Shown here piece after piece: positions 8,147-16,553 of a stretch of DNA of 45,795 nucleotides. The stretch is from Rikenellaceae bacterium (GTDB lineage: Bacteria > Bacteroidota > Bacteroidia > Bacteroidales > Rikenellaceae), in the NCBI GenBank assembly GCA_017379895.1, contig JAFNVH010000006.1, positions 1-45,795 of the forward strand, given 5' to 3'. The notes under the pieces were generated by a model. That model worked only from the letters and a program-made list of their open reading frames with translations, searched no databases and had not been told where the DNA came from. Position 1 is the stretch's first letter. Each line of letters begins with the position of its first letter. Made by a program: the position numbers and the translations under genes.

Positions 8147-8560
8147 TTAATCCCTGATTTCGTTTTCGACCTCGATCGAGTGGATCAAAATACGTCGGTC
8201 GACGGGAGCTATGCGGCGCATCATCGCCACCACGCCACAATGTTTGTCGTGAGCGAGTTCGAGGGCGCGCGAGATACGATCCTGATCCTCAAAGCGCAAG
8301 CAGGTGACGTTGTAGGTCACGACGAAGGCCGTGAATCGTGTTTCGGCCTGCACCTTATCGGTGTCGATCGTGCCTTCGGTTTCGACCTCGAAGGCTACGG
8401 GTTCGAGTCGCATTTTCTCCATAATTGCGAGTGCGGTGCGTCCTGCGCAGTCGCCCATAGCCACGAGCATTAGCTCCTTGGGGTTGTAATCGGCGAGGTT
8501 GCGACCGCCGGCGGGAAGGAAGCGTTTGTCGGAGGTCATTTCGAGTTTTATGGATTCCAT
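8147..8560 (-). CDS. OsmC/Ohr family protein
   Basis: 137 aa from ATG 8560; upstream in-frame sequence to 8803 crosses the intergenic region and is not taken as coding. OsmC fold with two cysteines in the family contexts: Cys38 in AMGDCAGRTALAIM and Cys108 in HDKHCGVVAMMRR. OsmC and Ohr members reduce organic hydroperoxides via this Cys pair, while the YhfA-like branch has no proven activity. The HDKHC context fits the generic OsmC/YhfA branch better than Ohr. Cytosolic. An 18-bp palindrome lies 31 bp upstream of the start and may be an operator. Confidence 0.88.
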   Translation of the reverse strand: MESIKLEMTSDKRFLPAGGRNLADYNPKELMLVAMGDCAGRTALAIMEKMRLEPVAFEVETEGTIDTDKVQAETRFTAFVVTYNVTCLRFEDQDRISRALELAHDKHCGVVAMMRRIAPVDRRILIHSIEVENEIRD

Positions 8561-8590
8561 AGGCAAAAAAAGTGTTAAAAAATTGATAGT

Positions 8591-8608
8591 TTGCACTAAA
8601 TAGTGCAA
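8591..8608. promoter_or_regulatory. Palindromic operator-like site upstream of OsmC gene
   Basis: Perfect inverted repeat TTGCACTA-AA-TAGTGCAA (8-bp arms, 2-bp centre) between the divergent OsmC and TPR genes. It has the size expected for a dimeric helix-turn-helix regulator. No clear -7 box for the OsmC gene was found elsewhere, so the site may overlap its promoter. The regulator is unknown. Confidence 0.5.
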
Positions 8609-8649
8609 TAATCGCGCCCGAGTAAGAGTTATGTTCTCGAAATTATGTA

Positions 8650-8657
8650 TATCTTTG
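8650..8657 (+). promoter_or_regulatory. -7 box for TPR/outer-membrane barrel operon
   Basis: TATCTTTG matches the consensus. No TTG at the expected -33 position (only GTT/TTA-like sequence). 30 bp before ATG 8688. Confidence 0.55.
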
Positions 8658-8687
8658 TGGATTAAAACGTAACGAACAAAAAGACAT

Positions 8688-11669
8688 ATGCGTAAGATCA
8701 TAACTTCGTTAATGGCAGTGGCTCTGGCGGTGTCGGTTTTTGCGGCGTCGCCCACGAGTCGTGAGTCGATGCGTCGAGGTGAGGAGTTCTTCTCGGCGGG
8801 CAAGTTTAATGAGGCTCGACGTGAGTTGGTGGGCGTGGTTGATGACCATAGCCTGACACCCGCAGAGCGTCAGCGTGTGGAGTGCTACATCGCACTTTGC
8901 TCCATCGAGCTAGGTGAGGAGCAGGCAGCGGTGTTGCTTGATAATTACCTCTCGAAATATCCACATTCGGTCTACGACAACGAGATCCGATTTGCGGCGG
9001 CTTGTATGGCCTACAAGCAGGGCGACTATCAGACTGCGCTCGACCGTTTTGCGGCGGTAAGGCGTATCGAGGACGCTCGACGCGACGAGTATGAGTTCAA
9101 GGCGGGCCACGCGAAGTTTGCGGTTGGTCGCACGAGTGAAGCCTACGAGCAGCTGGCGCGCGTGGCCGAGAAGAGCGAATATGCACCTCACGCTCGCTAC
9201 TATATGTCCTACATCGACTACTCGAACGGTCGACTCGATAGCGCGAAGGAGGGCTTTCGTTCGATTGCCGACGAGGAGGCTTACAGCGCGCTAGTGCCCT
9301 TCTATCTGTTGCAGATCGAGTTCCAGCAGGATAATTATCGCTATGTTGTCGAGAATTGCGATGCTCTGATTGCGCGCGCGACACCTGCGCGCCGTGCCGA
9401 GATCGAGCGTACGGCGGCTGAGTCGTGGTTCCGTCTGGGTGACTATGGTCGCACGATCAACTACCTCGAAAGCTATGCGCATAATGGCGGTACGATGGCG
9501 CGCGAGGAGCAGTACCTGATGGGTTATGCGCTTTATCGCTCGGCTTACTATCAGCGTGCGGCGGACTACTTGCAGTCGGTTTGTGGCGTTGAGGACGCGC
9601 TGACGCAGAACGCAGCTTACCATTTGGGCGACTGCCGCTTGAAGTTGAACGACAAGACCCGTGCGATGCAGTCGATGGCTTTGGCCTCGGCGATGCCCTT
9701 CGATAAGGCGATTGCCGAGGACGCACTGTTCAACTACGGTAAGTTGCAGTATGAGCTGGGTGGTGGCCAGTTCAACGAGGCGATCAATATTCTGACTCGC
9801 TACATCGATACATATCCCCGTTCGGAGCGAGTAACCGAGGCGCGCGAGTGCCTAGTTGCGGCTTACTACAACTCGAAGAACTACGATGCAGCCTACACAG
9901 CTATCAAGCAGATGCGCAATCCTGATAACAATATCAAGTCGGCGTTGCAAAAGATCTCATATTTCCGCGCTTTGGAGCGTCTGAATGAGGGCGATACTCA
10001 AGCTGCGAAGAAACTGCTCGACGAGTCGCTTGCAAATAGCTACAATGCGAAATATACCGCTCTGGCGGGCTTCTGGCAAGGTGAGATCCTGCTCGGCGAG
10101 GGTAAGTATAAGGAGGCAGCGGTGAAGTTCAACCGCTACCTGCAACTTGCGCCCAAGAGCGAACCCGAGTACGAGAAGGCATACTATAATCTCGGCTACG
10201 CAAACCTTCACGCGGGCAACCGTTCGCAGGCGCGTAGCAACTTTGACAGCTTCCTTTGGTTGCATAAGGCGAAGGATCAGTTCCGTGCCGATGCGCTGAA
10301 CCGCAAGGGCGATATTCTCTATGCACAGCGTTCGTTCGATCAGGCGATCGAGGCCTATAATCAGTCGGCGGCGATTGCGTCGCCCGAGCGCGATTATGCT
10401 CTCTATCAGCGAGCTATCGTGTTGGGTTTGAACGATAAAACCGCAGCAAAGATCGAGGCGCTACGCTCGATTGTTCGTTCGGGTGAGGGCCGCTATGCCG
10501 ATCGTGCGGCTTACGAATTGGGTCGAACTTACGTATCGCAGGAACGATATAAGGAGGGTGCCGATGCGCTGAATAGCTTTGTGAAGAGCTACCCCCGTTC
10601 GGAACTCTATGTGCAGGCGTTGGCTGATTTGGGTCTGGTCTATCAGAATTTGGGCGATAGCGACCGCGCAATGGAGAGCTACAAGAAGGTGCTGAGCGAA
10701 GCTCCCAAGTCGTCGCAGGCGCGTGATGCACTGGCAGGTTTGCGTGGTATCTATGTCGATAATAACGATGTGGGTGGATATTTCGCCTATGCGCAGAAGG
10801 CCGGTATCGAGACTGATATGAGCATCTTGCAGCGCGATTCGCTGACCTACGTGGCGGCACAGCGACTCTATACATCGGGTAAGTTGGAGAAGGCGGCAGC
10901 GGCTATGACTTCGTACATCTCGGAGTTCTCGAAGGGTACCTATCAGGCCGATGCACTCTATTACCGCAGCGATTGCTATTCGCGTCTGAATCGTCGTAGC
11001 GAGGCTATTGCGTCGCTTATGGAGTTGACTTCGATGTCGGCAAATGACTATACGTTGCGCGGTACTGAGCGCCTGGCGTCGTTGGCCGATGCGGAGAAAC
11101 GCTACGATGTGGCAGCAGATGCCTATCTGGCATTGAGTGCGCTGACGACCGATGCGAAGAAACAGAGCGCGGCCGTGACGGGTTATGTCCGTGCGACGAT
11201 TAATACGGCTGATGATGAGCGCATTCTGGCGATGTCGGAGCGTGTTGAGCGTATTGCGGTAGTCGAGGCTACGCCGTTGCGCGAGGCTCGTTATGCGCGA
11301 GCTAAAGCGTTGGAGCGCGCCGACCGAACACAGGAGGCTATGGCGCTCTACAAGGTGCTGGCTGCCGAGCCTAAGTCGCGCGAGGGTGCCGAGGCGGCAT
11401 ATCGACTGATCGAGGCTGATTACAAAGCGGGTCGTGTGGTTTCGGCCGAGGATGCGATCTATGCGCTGTCGGATTCGCAGACTACGCACAACTATTGGTT
11501 GGCTCGCGCGTTCCTGACATTGGGTGATATCTACCGCGATAAGGGCGATGATTTCCAGGCACGTGCTACCTACCAGAGTATCGTTGACGGTTACTCGCCT
11601 GCCGATGATGGCATTGTCGATGAGGCTCGCAAGCGTATCGCAAACCTTAAACCCGTACAAATGAATTAG
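8688..11669 (+). CDS. Large periplasmic tetratricopeptide-repeat protein
   Basis: 993 aa. Signal peptide residues 1-20 (MRKIITSLMAVALAVSVFAA), with no lipobox Cys, so it is soluble periplasmic or peripheral. The rest is a near-continuous array of degenerate TPR units, seen as repeated G-x-Y/F-x-x-A motifs such as GEEFFSAGKFNEARRE, AYKQGDYQTALDRF, LGEGKYKEAAVKFNRYL, GDILYAQRSFDQAIEAY, LGDSDRAMESYKKVL and KGDDFQARATYQSIV. TPR arrays bind proteins. The neighbour 3 bp downstream encodes an outer-membrane barrel, so the two are translated together, and the TPR protein is probably the periplasmic partner of that barrel. No function can be assigned. BamD/YbgF-type assembly factors are distant analogues only. 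Confidence 0.88.
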   Translation: MRKIITSLMAVALAVSVFAASPTSRESMRRGEEFFSAGKFNEARRELVGVVDDHSLTPAERQRVECYIALCSIELGEEQAAVLLDNYLSKYPHSVYDNEIRFAAACMAYKQGDYQTALDRFAAVRRIEDARRDEYEFKAGHAKFAVGRTSEAYEQLARVAEKSEYAPHARYYMSYIDYSNGRLDSAKEGFRSIADEEAYSALVPFYLLQIEFQQDNYRYVVENCDALIARATPARRAEIERTAAESWFRLGDYGRTINYLESYAHNGGTMAREEQYLMGYALYRSAYYQRAADYLQSVCGVEDALTQNAAYHLGDCRLKLNDKTRAMQSMALASAMPFDKAIAEDALFNYGKLQYELGGGQFNEAINILTRYIDTYPRSERVTEARECLVAAYYNSKNYDAAYTAIKQMRNPDNNIKSALQKISYFRALERLNEGDTQAAKKLLDESLANSYNAKYTALAGFWQGEILLGEGKYKEAAVKFNRYLQLAPKSEPEYEKAYYNLGYANLHAGNRSQARSNFDSFLWLHKAKDQFRADALNRKGDILYAQRSFDQAIEAYNQSAAIASPERDYALYQRAIVLGLNDKTAAKIEALRSIVRSGEGRYADRAAYELGRTYVSQERYKEGADALNSFVKSYPRSELYVQALADLGLVYQNLGDSDRAMESYKKVLSEAPKSSQARDALAGLRGIYVDNNDVGGYFAYAQKAGIETDMSILQRDSLTYVAAQRLYTSGKLEKAAAAMTSYISEFSKGTYQADALYYRSDCYSRLNRRSEAIASLMELTSMSANDYTLRGTERLASLADAEKRYDVAADAYLALSALTTDAKKQSAAVTGYVRATINTADDERILAMSERVERIAVVEATPLREARYARAKALERADRTQEAMALYKVLAAEPKSREGAEAAYRLIEADYKAGRVVSAEDAIYALSDSQTTHNYWLARAFLTLGDIYRDKGDDFQARATYQSIVDGYSPADDGIVDEARKRIANLKPVQMN

Positions 11670-11672
11670 GCT

Positions 11673-13538
11673 ATGAAGAGGATTTTTAATATATTTGCTT
11701 CGCTTCTGCTGACTGTGACGGTCGCTGAGGCTCAGGATATTGAGAAAGAAGTGGTGGTGACCAAGGAATACACTCCCACGCTCGAAACTCCCGATAAACT
11801 GCCCATCACGCCGCGTATGGAGGATACCGTTACGCTACGTCCCGAGGTGCGCTATTCGATCACGCCGACGAGTTGGGCGACCAGCTTTGAGCAGCGTCCC
11901 ATTGCGGCGGCCAATACCTACGTGTGGAATTATCACCGCCAGCCGTTGCTCTACGTTAAGGCGGGTGCAGGATATCTGCTCAATTCGACTGCTGACCTGC
12001 TTTTGTCGCATACCGACGGCGCGCGCAACAGCTTTGGCGTCGATCTGAAACATCGCGGTCAGTGGTGCGACGTGAAGGATCCGGTGGGAGTGAAACGGAA
12101 CGCCGAGTACTCGGATAGCCGCGTTAAACTGTTTGGTTCGCTGGGTGTCGGCGAGCGAATGGAGGCGGGTATCGAGATTGCGGCCGACCACGATTGGCGC
12201 TACTATTATGGCGATGTGAATCCTCAGGCGAGTGCAATGTCGCTGCCGATAGTTGGGTTGAGTGCTGCCAATCCGCTCAATGGTTTTGGTGCGGGTGGTC
12301 GCGTGTGGATCGGTGACGATTTCAGCGATCTGTCGCGCATCAATTTCCGTATGGCGGTCGATGGTGGCTACTATCAGTCGAAGGTTAAGGGGCTGTTCGT
12401 TAAACAGTCGGGCGAAGGCGAGGTGAGCGATTTTGAGGCAGGTCTTGCGCACGTGGGTGCGAAGGCCGAGCTGGCAAAGATGTTCTCGCAGCACGGTGTG
12501 CGAATGGTTGTAGGATACAACTATAAGAGTGGCTCGAAGCAGAGCGACTATCGCAATTCGATCCTTTCGGTGGCTCCGCGCTACCTGTTCAATAACGGTG
12601 CTCTGCGTGTTGAGGCGGGTGTGACGGTTGAACTTGACAACTGCACCTCGAATGCTGCAGTTAATGGCGCTTGGGGTCACTATGTGCTAGGTAATTCGTT
12701 CTATACGGGCGAGCAGAGCAAGGGTGTACATCTGTTCCCCTACCTGCGCCTGATCTATAACGAGAGTGGTATGTTTACTCCGTTTGTGGAAGCTGATGGA
12801 GGCCTACAATCGTATGATCAGCAGTCGCTTGCGCAGTTGAATCCCTATATCGCTCCCGTCTACGATGCTCCCAATGCCAGCCTCTATACGATGCGCTTGG
12901 GTCTGATGGGTGCTACGCGCGCCAATAGTTTGACTTACAGTTTTTGGGCGGGTGCGTCGATCAACGATCGTGCACTCTATCCTTTTATGCTGGGCTCGTA
13001 CTACTTCCCGATGATCGATAAGCTGGTGCGTATCGACTTCGGTGGTGAGGTTACGATGCGTCCCGTGCGAGGTTTGGAGGTGGCTCTCGATGCGCGCTAC
13101 CATATCAACAAGATCGGCACGAATGTCGATCAATTTATCGGTATTGTGTCGGAGAGCGTTGATGGCGTAGTACTGCCGAGCCTCTATCAGAATCTTAGCG
13201 ACTATAAGGGAGGTCGCAGTCCGCTGCCCGCGTTCGATGTCGATTTTAAGGTGCGCTATACGGCAGCTAAGTTTATGATCGGGGCCAAGTTTGGCGTAAC
13301 CGACGCTTACGACTGCTTGCAGCTGGTGTCGCTTGCTGGTGCTGAGCATTTGGGCTATTTCTATGAGAGTGAGTGCCCGATGCGCCTTGATTTGGGTATT
13401 GAGGCGGAGTATAGGGTGGGTAAGCACCTCTCGATCTGGATCGAGGGCAATAACCTGCTCAATCGTCGCTATTACACCTATCCGCTCTATCCGTCGGTGG
13501 GTATCAGTTGCACGGCAGGCGTGAAGTTGATATTCTAA
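11673..13538 (+). CDS. Outer-membrane beta-barrel protein (TonB-receptor-like C-terminus, no plug)
   Basis: 621 aa. Signal peptide residues 1-20 ending in EAQ, then a short periplasmic segment with DIEKEVVVTKEYTPTLETPD. Alternating amphipathic strands run to the end. The C-terminal stretch LSIWIEGNNLLNRRYYTYP and the terminal aromatic-containing strand ending in KLIF closely resemble the last strands of TonB-dependent receptors. However, there is no plug domain or CarboxypepD_reg domain, and the protein is about 200-400 residues shorter than a receptor. It starts 3 bp after the TPR gene stop, so the two form one translational unit. It could be a passive channel, an assembly factor or a secretion pore. 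Substrate unknown. Confidence 0.85.
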   Translation: MKRIFNIFASLLLTVTVAEAQDIEKEVVVTKEYTPTLETPDKLPITPRMEDTVTLRPEVRYSITPTSWATSFEQRPIAAANTYVWNYHRQPLLYVKAGAGYLLNSTADLLLSHTDGARNSFGVDLKHRGQWCDVKDPVGVKRNAEYSDSRVKLFGSLGVGERMEAGIEIAADHDWRYYYGDVNPQASAMSLPIVGLSAANPLNGFGAGGRVWIGDDFSDLSRINFRMAVDGGYYQSKVKGLFVKQSGEGEVSDFEAGLAHVGAKAELAKMFSQHGVRMVVGYNYKSGSKQSDYRNSILSVAPRYLFNNGALRVEAGVTVELDNCTSNAAVNGAWGHYVLGNSFYTGEQSKGVHLFPYLRLIYNESGMFTPFVEADGGLQSYDQQSLAQLNPYIAPVYDAPNASLYTMRLGLMGATRANSLTYSFWAGASINDRALYPFMLGSYYFPMIDKLVRIDFGGEVTMRPVRGLEVALDARYHINKIGTNVDQFIGIVSESVDGVVLPSLYQNLSDYKGGRSPLPAFDVDFKVRYTAAKFMIGAKFGVTDAYDCLQLVSLAGAEHLGYFYESECPMRLDLGIEAEYRVGKHLSIWIEGNNLLNRRYYTYPLYPSVGISCTAGVKLIF

Positions 13539-13560
13539 TTCTGTATTTAAGACGCAATAA

Positions 13561-13589
13561 AAAAGGCCGCATCACAGCGGCCTTTTTTG
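13561..13589. terminator. Bidirectional terminator
   Basis: AAAAGGCCGC-ATCACA-GCGGCCTTTTTT, a perfect stem with A- and T-runs on both sides, between the convergent barrel and mntP genes. Confidence 0.92.
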
Positions 13590-14147
13590 TTATTGTAGTG
13601 TATGTTCGAGCAGGATTTTCAATCCCATTGCGATCAGTACTACGCCACCCGCCAGCTCGGCTTTTGACTTGTAGCGACAACCGAAGATGTTGCCCACGCG
13701 GATACCGGCCGCCGAGAGCAGAAAGGTCGTAATGCCGATTACGGCTGCTGCGCCCCAGATCGGCACGCCTAAAAATGCTAACGAGACACCCACAGCCAGC
13801 GCGTCAATACTCGTTGCAATTGCCAGCAATAACATCGTGCGCGTCGAGAAGTCGGGATTGACCTCGCACGCCTCGCCCGAGCGCGATTCGCGGATCATAT
13901 TTGTGCCGATCAGACCGAGCAGAACGAATGCAATCCAATGGTCGATATTGGCCACGACGCTCGAAAATGTCGAGCCGAGATAGTAGCCGATAATTGGCAT
14001 AAGCGCCTGAAAACCTCCAAACCACACACCTGCTTTGAGGTAGTGGTGGGGTGTAGTTCGCTGTACAGAGAGTCCTTTGCCGATGGCGACGGCAAATGCG
14101 TCCATCGAAAGACCTATTGCGATTATGAGTAGTTCGGTGTGTGACAC
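13590..14147 (-). CDS. mntP: Manganese efflux pump MntP
   Basis: 185 aa from a GTG start at 14147; no nearby ATG gives a full first helix. Six hydrophobic helices form two inverted DUF204 halves, each with the conserved Asp motif: Asp16 in GLSMDAFAVAIGKGLS and Asp115 in ATSIDALAVGVSLAF. The family exports Mn(II) across the inner membrane. The predicted leader from the -7 box to the start is only about 15 nt, so the yybP-ykoY manganese riboswitch that controls mntP in some bacteria is not present. The stop codon directly abuts the shared terminator. Confidence 0.95.
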   Translation of the reverse strand: MSHTELLIIAIGLSMDAFAVAIGKGLSVQRTTPHHYLKAGVWFGGFQALMPIIGYYLGSTFSSVVANIDHWIAFVLLGLIGTNMIRESRSGEACEVNPDFSTRTMLLLAIATSIDALAVGVSLAFLGVPIWGAAAVIGITTFLLSAAGIRVGNIFGCRYKSKAELAGGVVLIAMGLKILLEHTLQ

Positions 14148-14169
14148 GTTGGGAAAGTTTTTGTGATTA

Positions 14170-14200
14170 CAAATATAGCGATGATGTGCGAAAAAAGCAA
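14170..14200 (-). promoter_or_regulatory. Promoter of mntP
   Basis: Minus strand TATATTTG 14170-14177 and TTG 14198-14200, 20-nt spacer. Confidence 0.75.
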
Positions 14201-14243
14201 AGGTGTTGATCTTTTTGGTGTGCTATGCTTGGGGTATATATAC

Positions 14244-14273
14244 GAAAAAGGAGGTGCATCACTGCATCTCCTA
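14244..14273 (-). terminator. Terminator of tRNA-Asn
   Basis: Minus strand AGGAGATGCA-GTGA-TGCACCTCCT followed by TTTT. One mismatch in a 10-bp stem. It begins 6 nt past the tRNA 3' end. Confidence 0.8.
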
Positions 14274-14278
14274 ATCCG

Positions 14279-14352
14279 CTCCTCAAGTAGGACTTGAACC
14301 TACGACCCCCTGATTAACAGTCAGGTGCTCTAACCGACTGAGCTATTGAGGA
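14279..14352 (-). tRNA. tRNA-Asn(GTT)
   Basis: 74-nt cloverleaf read on the minus strand. Acceptor stem TCCTCAA/TTGAGGA with discriminator G. D-arm AGCTCAGTCGGTTAGAGC. Anticodon stem-loop CCTGA-CTGTTAA-TCAGG with anticodon GTT. T-arm with GGTTCAAGTCC. The CCA end is not encoded. The gene is single, with its own promoter and terminator. Confidence 0.97.
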
Positions 14353-14413
14353 ATAATGAACCTTAAAACCTCAAGTTTGCTTTTATGAAAAAGTTACCTT
14401 TGTTTTGCGAGTG

Positions 14414-14443
14414 CAAAGATACGTCAAATTTTGTTATCTCCAA
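14414..14443 (-). promoter_or_regulatory. Promoter of tRNA-Asn
   Basis: Minus strand TATCTTTG 14414-14421 and TTG 14441-14443, 19-nt spacer. It implies a 5' leader of about 55 nt that RNase P would remove. Confidence 0.7.
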
Positions 14444-14504
14444 ACATTTTTGACAAAAAAATCATAATTATTTGCAAAAAAATGCGTTTTTCTCCTAAAA
14501 ACCC

Positions 14505-14512
14505 TATATTTG
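14505..14512 (+). promoter_or_regulatory. -7 box for the DUF1573-nfnAB operon
   Basis: TATATTTG, an exact consensus match 22 bp before ATG 14534. No good -33 TTG at 19-21 nt. Confidence 0.55.
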
Positions 14513-14533
14513 TAGTGTTATTATAAAAGAGGT

Positions 14534-15640
14534 ATGGCTTTTTTGATGCGAAATATGGCTCTGCGCACCGTTTTGGCGATGATTGCTTGCGTGGCTACGA
14601 TGAGCGTTGCGGCGCAGTCGTCGTTGCGATTTACGCGTACGTCGTGGGACTTCGGCACGATTCGCGAAGCCGACGGCAAGGTGGCGTGCACGTTCGAGTA
14701 CGTTAATCGCGGCAAGCAGCCTGTGGTGATCGACCAGGTGAACGTTTCGTGCGGCTGTACTACGCCCGAATTTAGCCGTAAGCCGATTTTGGCGGGTGAG
14801 CGAGGCGAGATGAAGGTCACGTTCGATCCTGCCAACCGCGAGGGCGAATTCGTGAAGGAGATCACCGTCTTTACGGGCGGTCGTCGCTATCGCACCACGT
14901 TGCGCATCTCGGGCAATATCATCGCGCGCACCAAAGGCGTTGAGGAACTCTATCCGACGGCTGTGGGCGATTGTGGTTTGAGAATCGATGCTCGTTCGTT
15001 GCCGTTCAACTATGTGACGCAGGGCGAACGTAAGGAGCTATTTATAAATTATATTAATACGTCTTCGAGGCCCATTCGTGTGCGATTGGTGCAGACCGAG
15101 TCGAGTGGTTTCCTGCACCACAACTTTCCGCAGACGATTGCCGCAGGGGCGAAGGGACAGGTGGCGTTCTCCTATCAAGTGCCTCAGTCGTCGGGATATT
15201 TCGGTGAGCTGGCCGATGTATTCGAACTGCAAGTCGATGACTGTCAGAGCGATGTTCGTATCTCGACCAATGGCTATGCGATTGAGAAGTTCGAGATCCC
15301 GAACAACGAGCTGGCGCCAAAGGCTGAGTTCGATCGCCAACTGCTGAAATTCGGCGATGTATTGAAGAGTGATAAACCTGTGAAAATCAATGTGCAACTG
15401 ACCAATAACGGTATGGAACCTCTCTTCGTTCGTTCGGTCGTACCGAGCCACAAGGCGATCACAACCTCGCTGGCAGCGGGAGCGAAGGTCGAACCTGCGA
15501 AGAGTGTGAATGTGACGATCACGATCGACCCCGCGAAGTTAGATTATGGTCGTGCGATCGAGCGTATCGTATTGATAACCAACGATCCCGAGCGCCCGAT
15601 GCGTCAGTTGCGAATTACGGGAGTAGTAAGAAACGAATAA
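14534..15640 (+). CDS. DUF1573 periplasmic protein with Ig-like (ASH-type) domains
   Basis: 368 aa as drawn. ATG 14546 (MRNMALRT) is an equally good start that gives a cleaner signal peptide and sits a better distance from AAGAGG. Signal peptide ends near AAQS. The DUF1573 domain begins right after it: WDFGTIREADGKVACTFEYVNRGKQPV, then VSCGCTTPEFSRKPILAGERGEMKVTFDP, the hallmark SCGCT motif. A second Ig-like module near the C-terminus (LLKFGDVLKSDKPVKINVQLTNNG) resembles it. The family is very common in Bacteroidetes and has no known function. It precedes nfnA by 16 bp and probably shares its transcript. Confidence 0.88.
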   Translation: MAFLMRNMALRTVLAMIACVATMSVAAQSSLRFTRTSWDFGTIREADGKVACTFEYVNRGKQPVVIDQVNVSCGCTTPEFSRKPILAGERGEMKVTFDPANREGEFVKEITVFTGGRRYRTTLRISGNIIARTKGVEELYPTAVGDCGLRIDARSLPFNYVTQGERKELFINYINTSSRPIRVRLVQTESSGFLHHNFPQTIAAGAKGQVAFSYQVPQSSGYFGELADVFELQVDDCQSDVRISTNGYAIEKFEIPNNELAPKAEFDRQLLKFGDVLKSDKPVKINVQLTNNGMEPLFVRSVVPSHKAITTSLAAGAKVEPAKSVNVTITIDPAKLDYGRAIERIVLITNDPERPMRQLRITGVVRNE

Positions 15641-15656
15641 AAATAGATAACCGAAT

Positions 15657-16535
15657 ATGTATAAAATTCTCTACAAACGCGAGCTCGCTGCGGGCATCTG
15701 GGAGATGCGTATCGAGGCCCCGCGTGTTGCTCGCGCAGCACTGCCCGGGCAGTTTGTGATCGTTCGTGCCGACGAGCACGGCGAGCGTATCCCCCTGACC
15801 ATTGCAGATTACGACCCGCAGGAGGGTTGGGTAACCATTGTAACTCAGGCTATTGGCGTTTCGACGCGCAAGATTGTAGCGTTGGAGGAAGGCGAGTCGC
15901 TGATCGATTTCGCGGGCCCTCTGGGTCGCCCTTCGGACTTCGTGAAGGAGCCGATCGAGGAGCTACGCAAGCGCCGTTTCCTGTTCGTTGCGGGCGGTGT
16001 GGGTACGGCTCCGGTCTATCCGCAGGTTAAGTGGCTCTCAGAGCGAGGCGTTGAGTGTGAGGTGATTATCGGCGCAAAGACCAAAGATATGCTGATCTTT
16101 ACTGAGCGTATGTCGGCTGTGGCGAAGGTGCACATTGCGACCGACGATGGCTCGGAGGGCTTCAAGGGTATGGTTACGGCGCTGATCCGCGAGCTGATCG
16201 ATGGTGGCGAGAAGTACGATGAGGCGGTGGCTATCGGTCCGATGATTATGATGAAGTTCGTGACGCTCACCACGCGCGAGTGTAACCTCAAAACTACGGT
16301 GAGCCTCAATGCATTGATGGTCGATGGTACGGGTATGTGTGGTGCTTGCCGCGTGACGGTGGGTGGTCGCACGCGCTTTACCTGCGTCGATGGTCCCGAG
16401 TTCGATGCTTTCGAGGTCGATTTCGACGAGGCGATGCGTCGTCAGGGTATGTATCGCACCCAAGAGGAGCGTGCCAATGCCATTGCTGCCGAGCGTGCCG
16501 CAGGACATAAGTGCCGCATAGGCCTGGATAAATAA
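15657..16535 (+). CDS. nfnA: NfnA: ferredoxin-NADP+ reductase alpha subunit, sulfide dehydrogenase-like
   Basis: 292 aa. FAD/NAD-binding subunit of the NADH-dependent ferredoxin:NADP+ oxidoreductase, which bifurcates electrons between NADH and ferredoxin. FAD domain in the first 95 residues (ALPGQFVIVRADEHGERIPLTIAD). NAD-binding motif FVAGGVGTAPVYPQVKWL (about 110-127). [2Fe-2S] site in VDGTGMCGACRVTVGG followed by FTCVDGPEFD, with Cys228, Cys231, Cys243 and an upstream Asp (Asp223 is the candidate), since an Asp ligand is known for the T. maritima protein. It is followed by nfnB after 18 bp. Some annotations call this pair dihydroorotate/sulfide dehydrogenase or glutamate synthase, but no large glutamate synthase gene is present here. 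Confidence 0.92.
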   Translation: MYKILYKRELAAGIWEMRIEAPRVARAALPGQFVIVRADEHGERIPLTIADYDPQEGWVTIVTQAIGVSTRKIVALEEGESLIDFAGPLGRPSDFVKEPIEELRKRRFLFVAGGVGTAPVYPQVKWLSERGVECEVIIGAKTKDMLIFTERMSAVAKVHIATDDGSEGFKGMVTALIRELIDGGEKYDEAVAIGPMIMMKFVTLTTRECNLKTTVSLNALMVDGTGMCGACRVTVGGRTRFTCVDGPEFDAFEVDFDEAMRRQGMYRTQEERANAIAAERAAGHKCRIGLDK

Positions 16536-16553
16536 CCGCAAAACGAAGAAACT

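Noticed and set aside
10461-11660. 399-codon open frame antisense to the TPR gene
   Set aside because: Shadow of the TPR coding frame; no recognisable protein.
14148-14169. yybP-ykoY manganese riboswitch before mntP
   Set aside because: The leader from the -7 box to the start is far too short.
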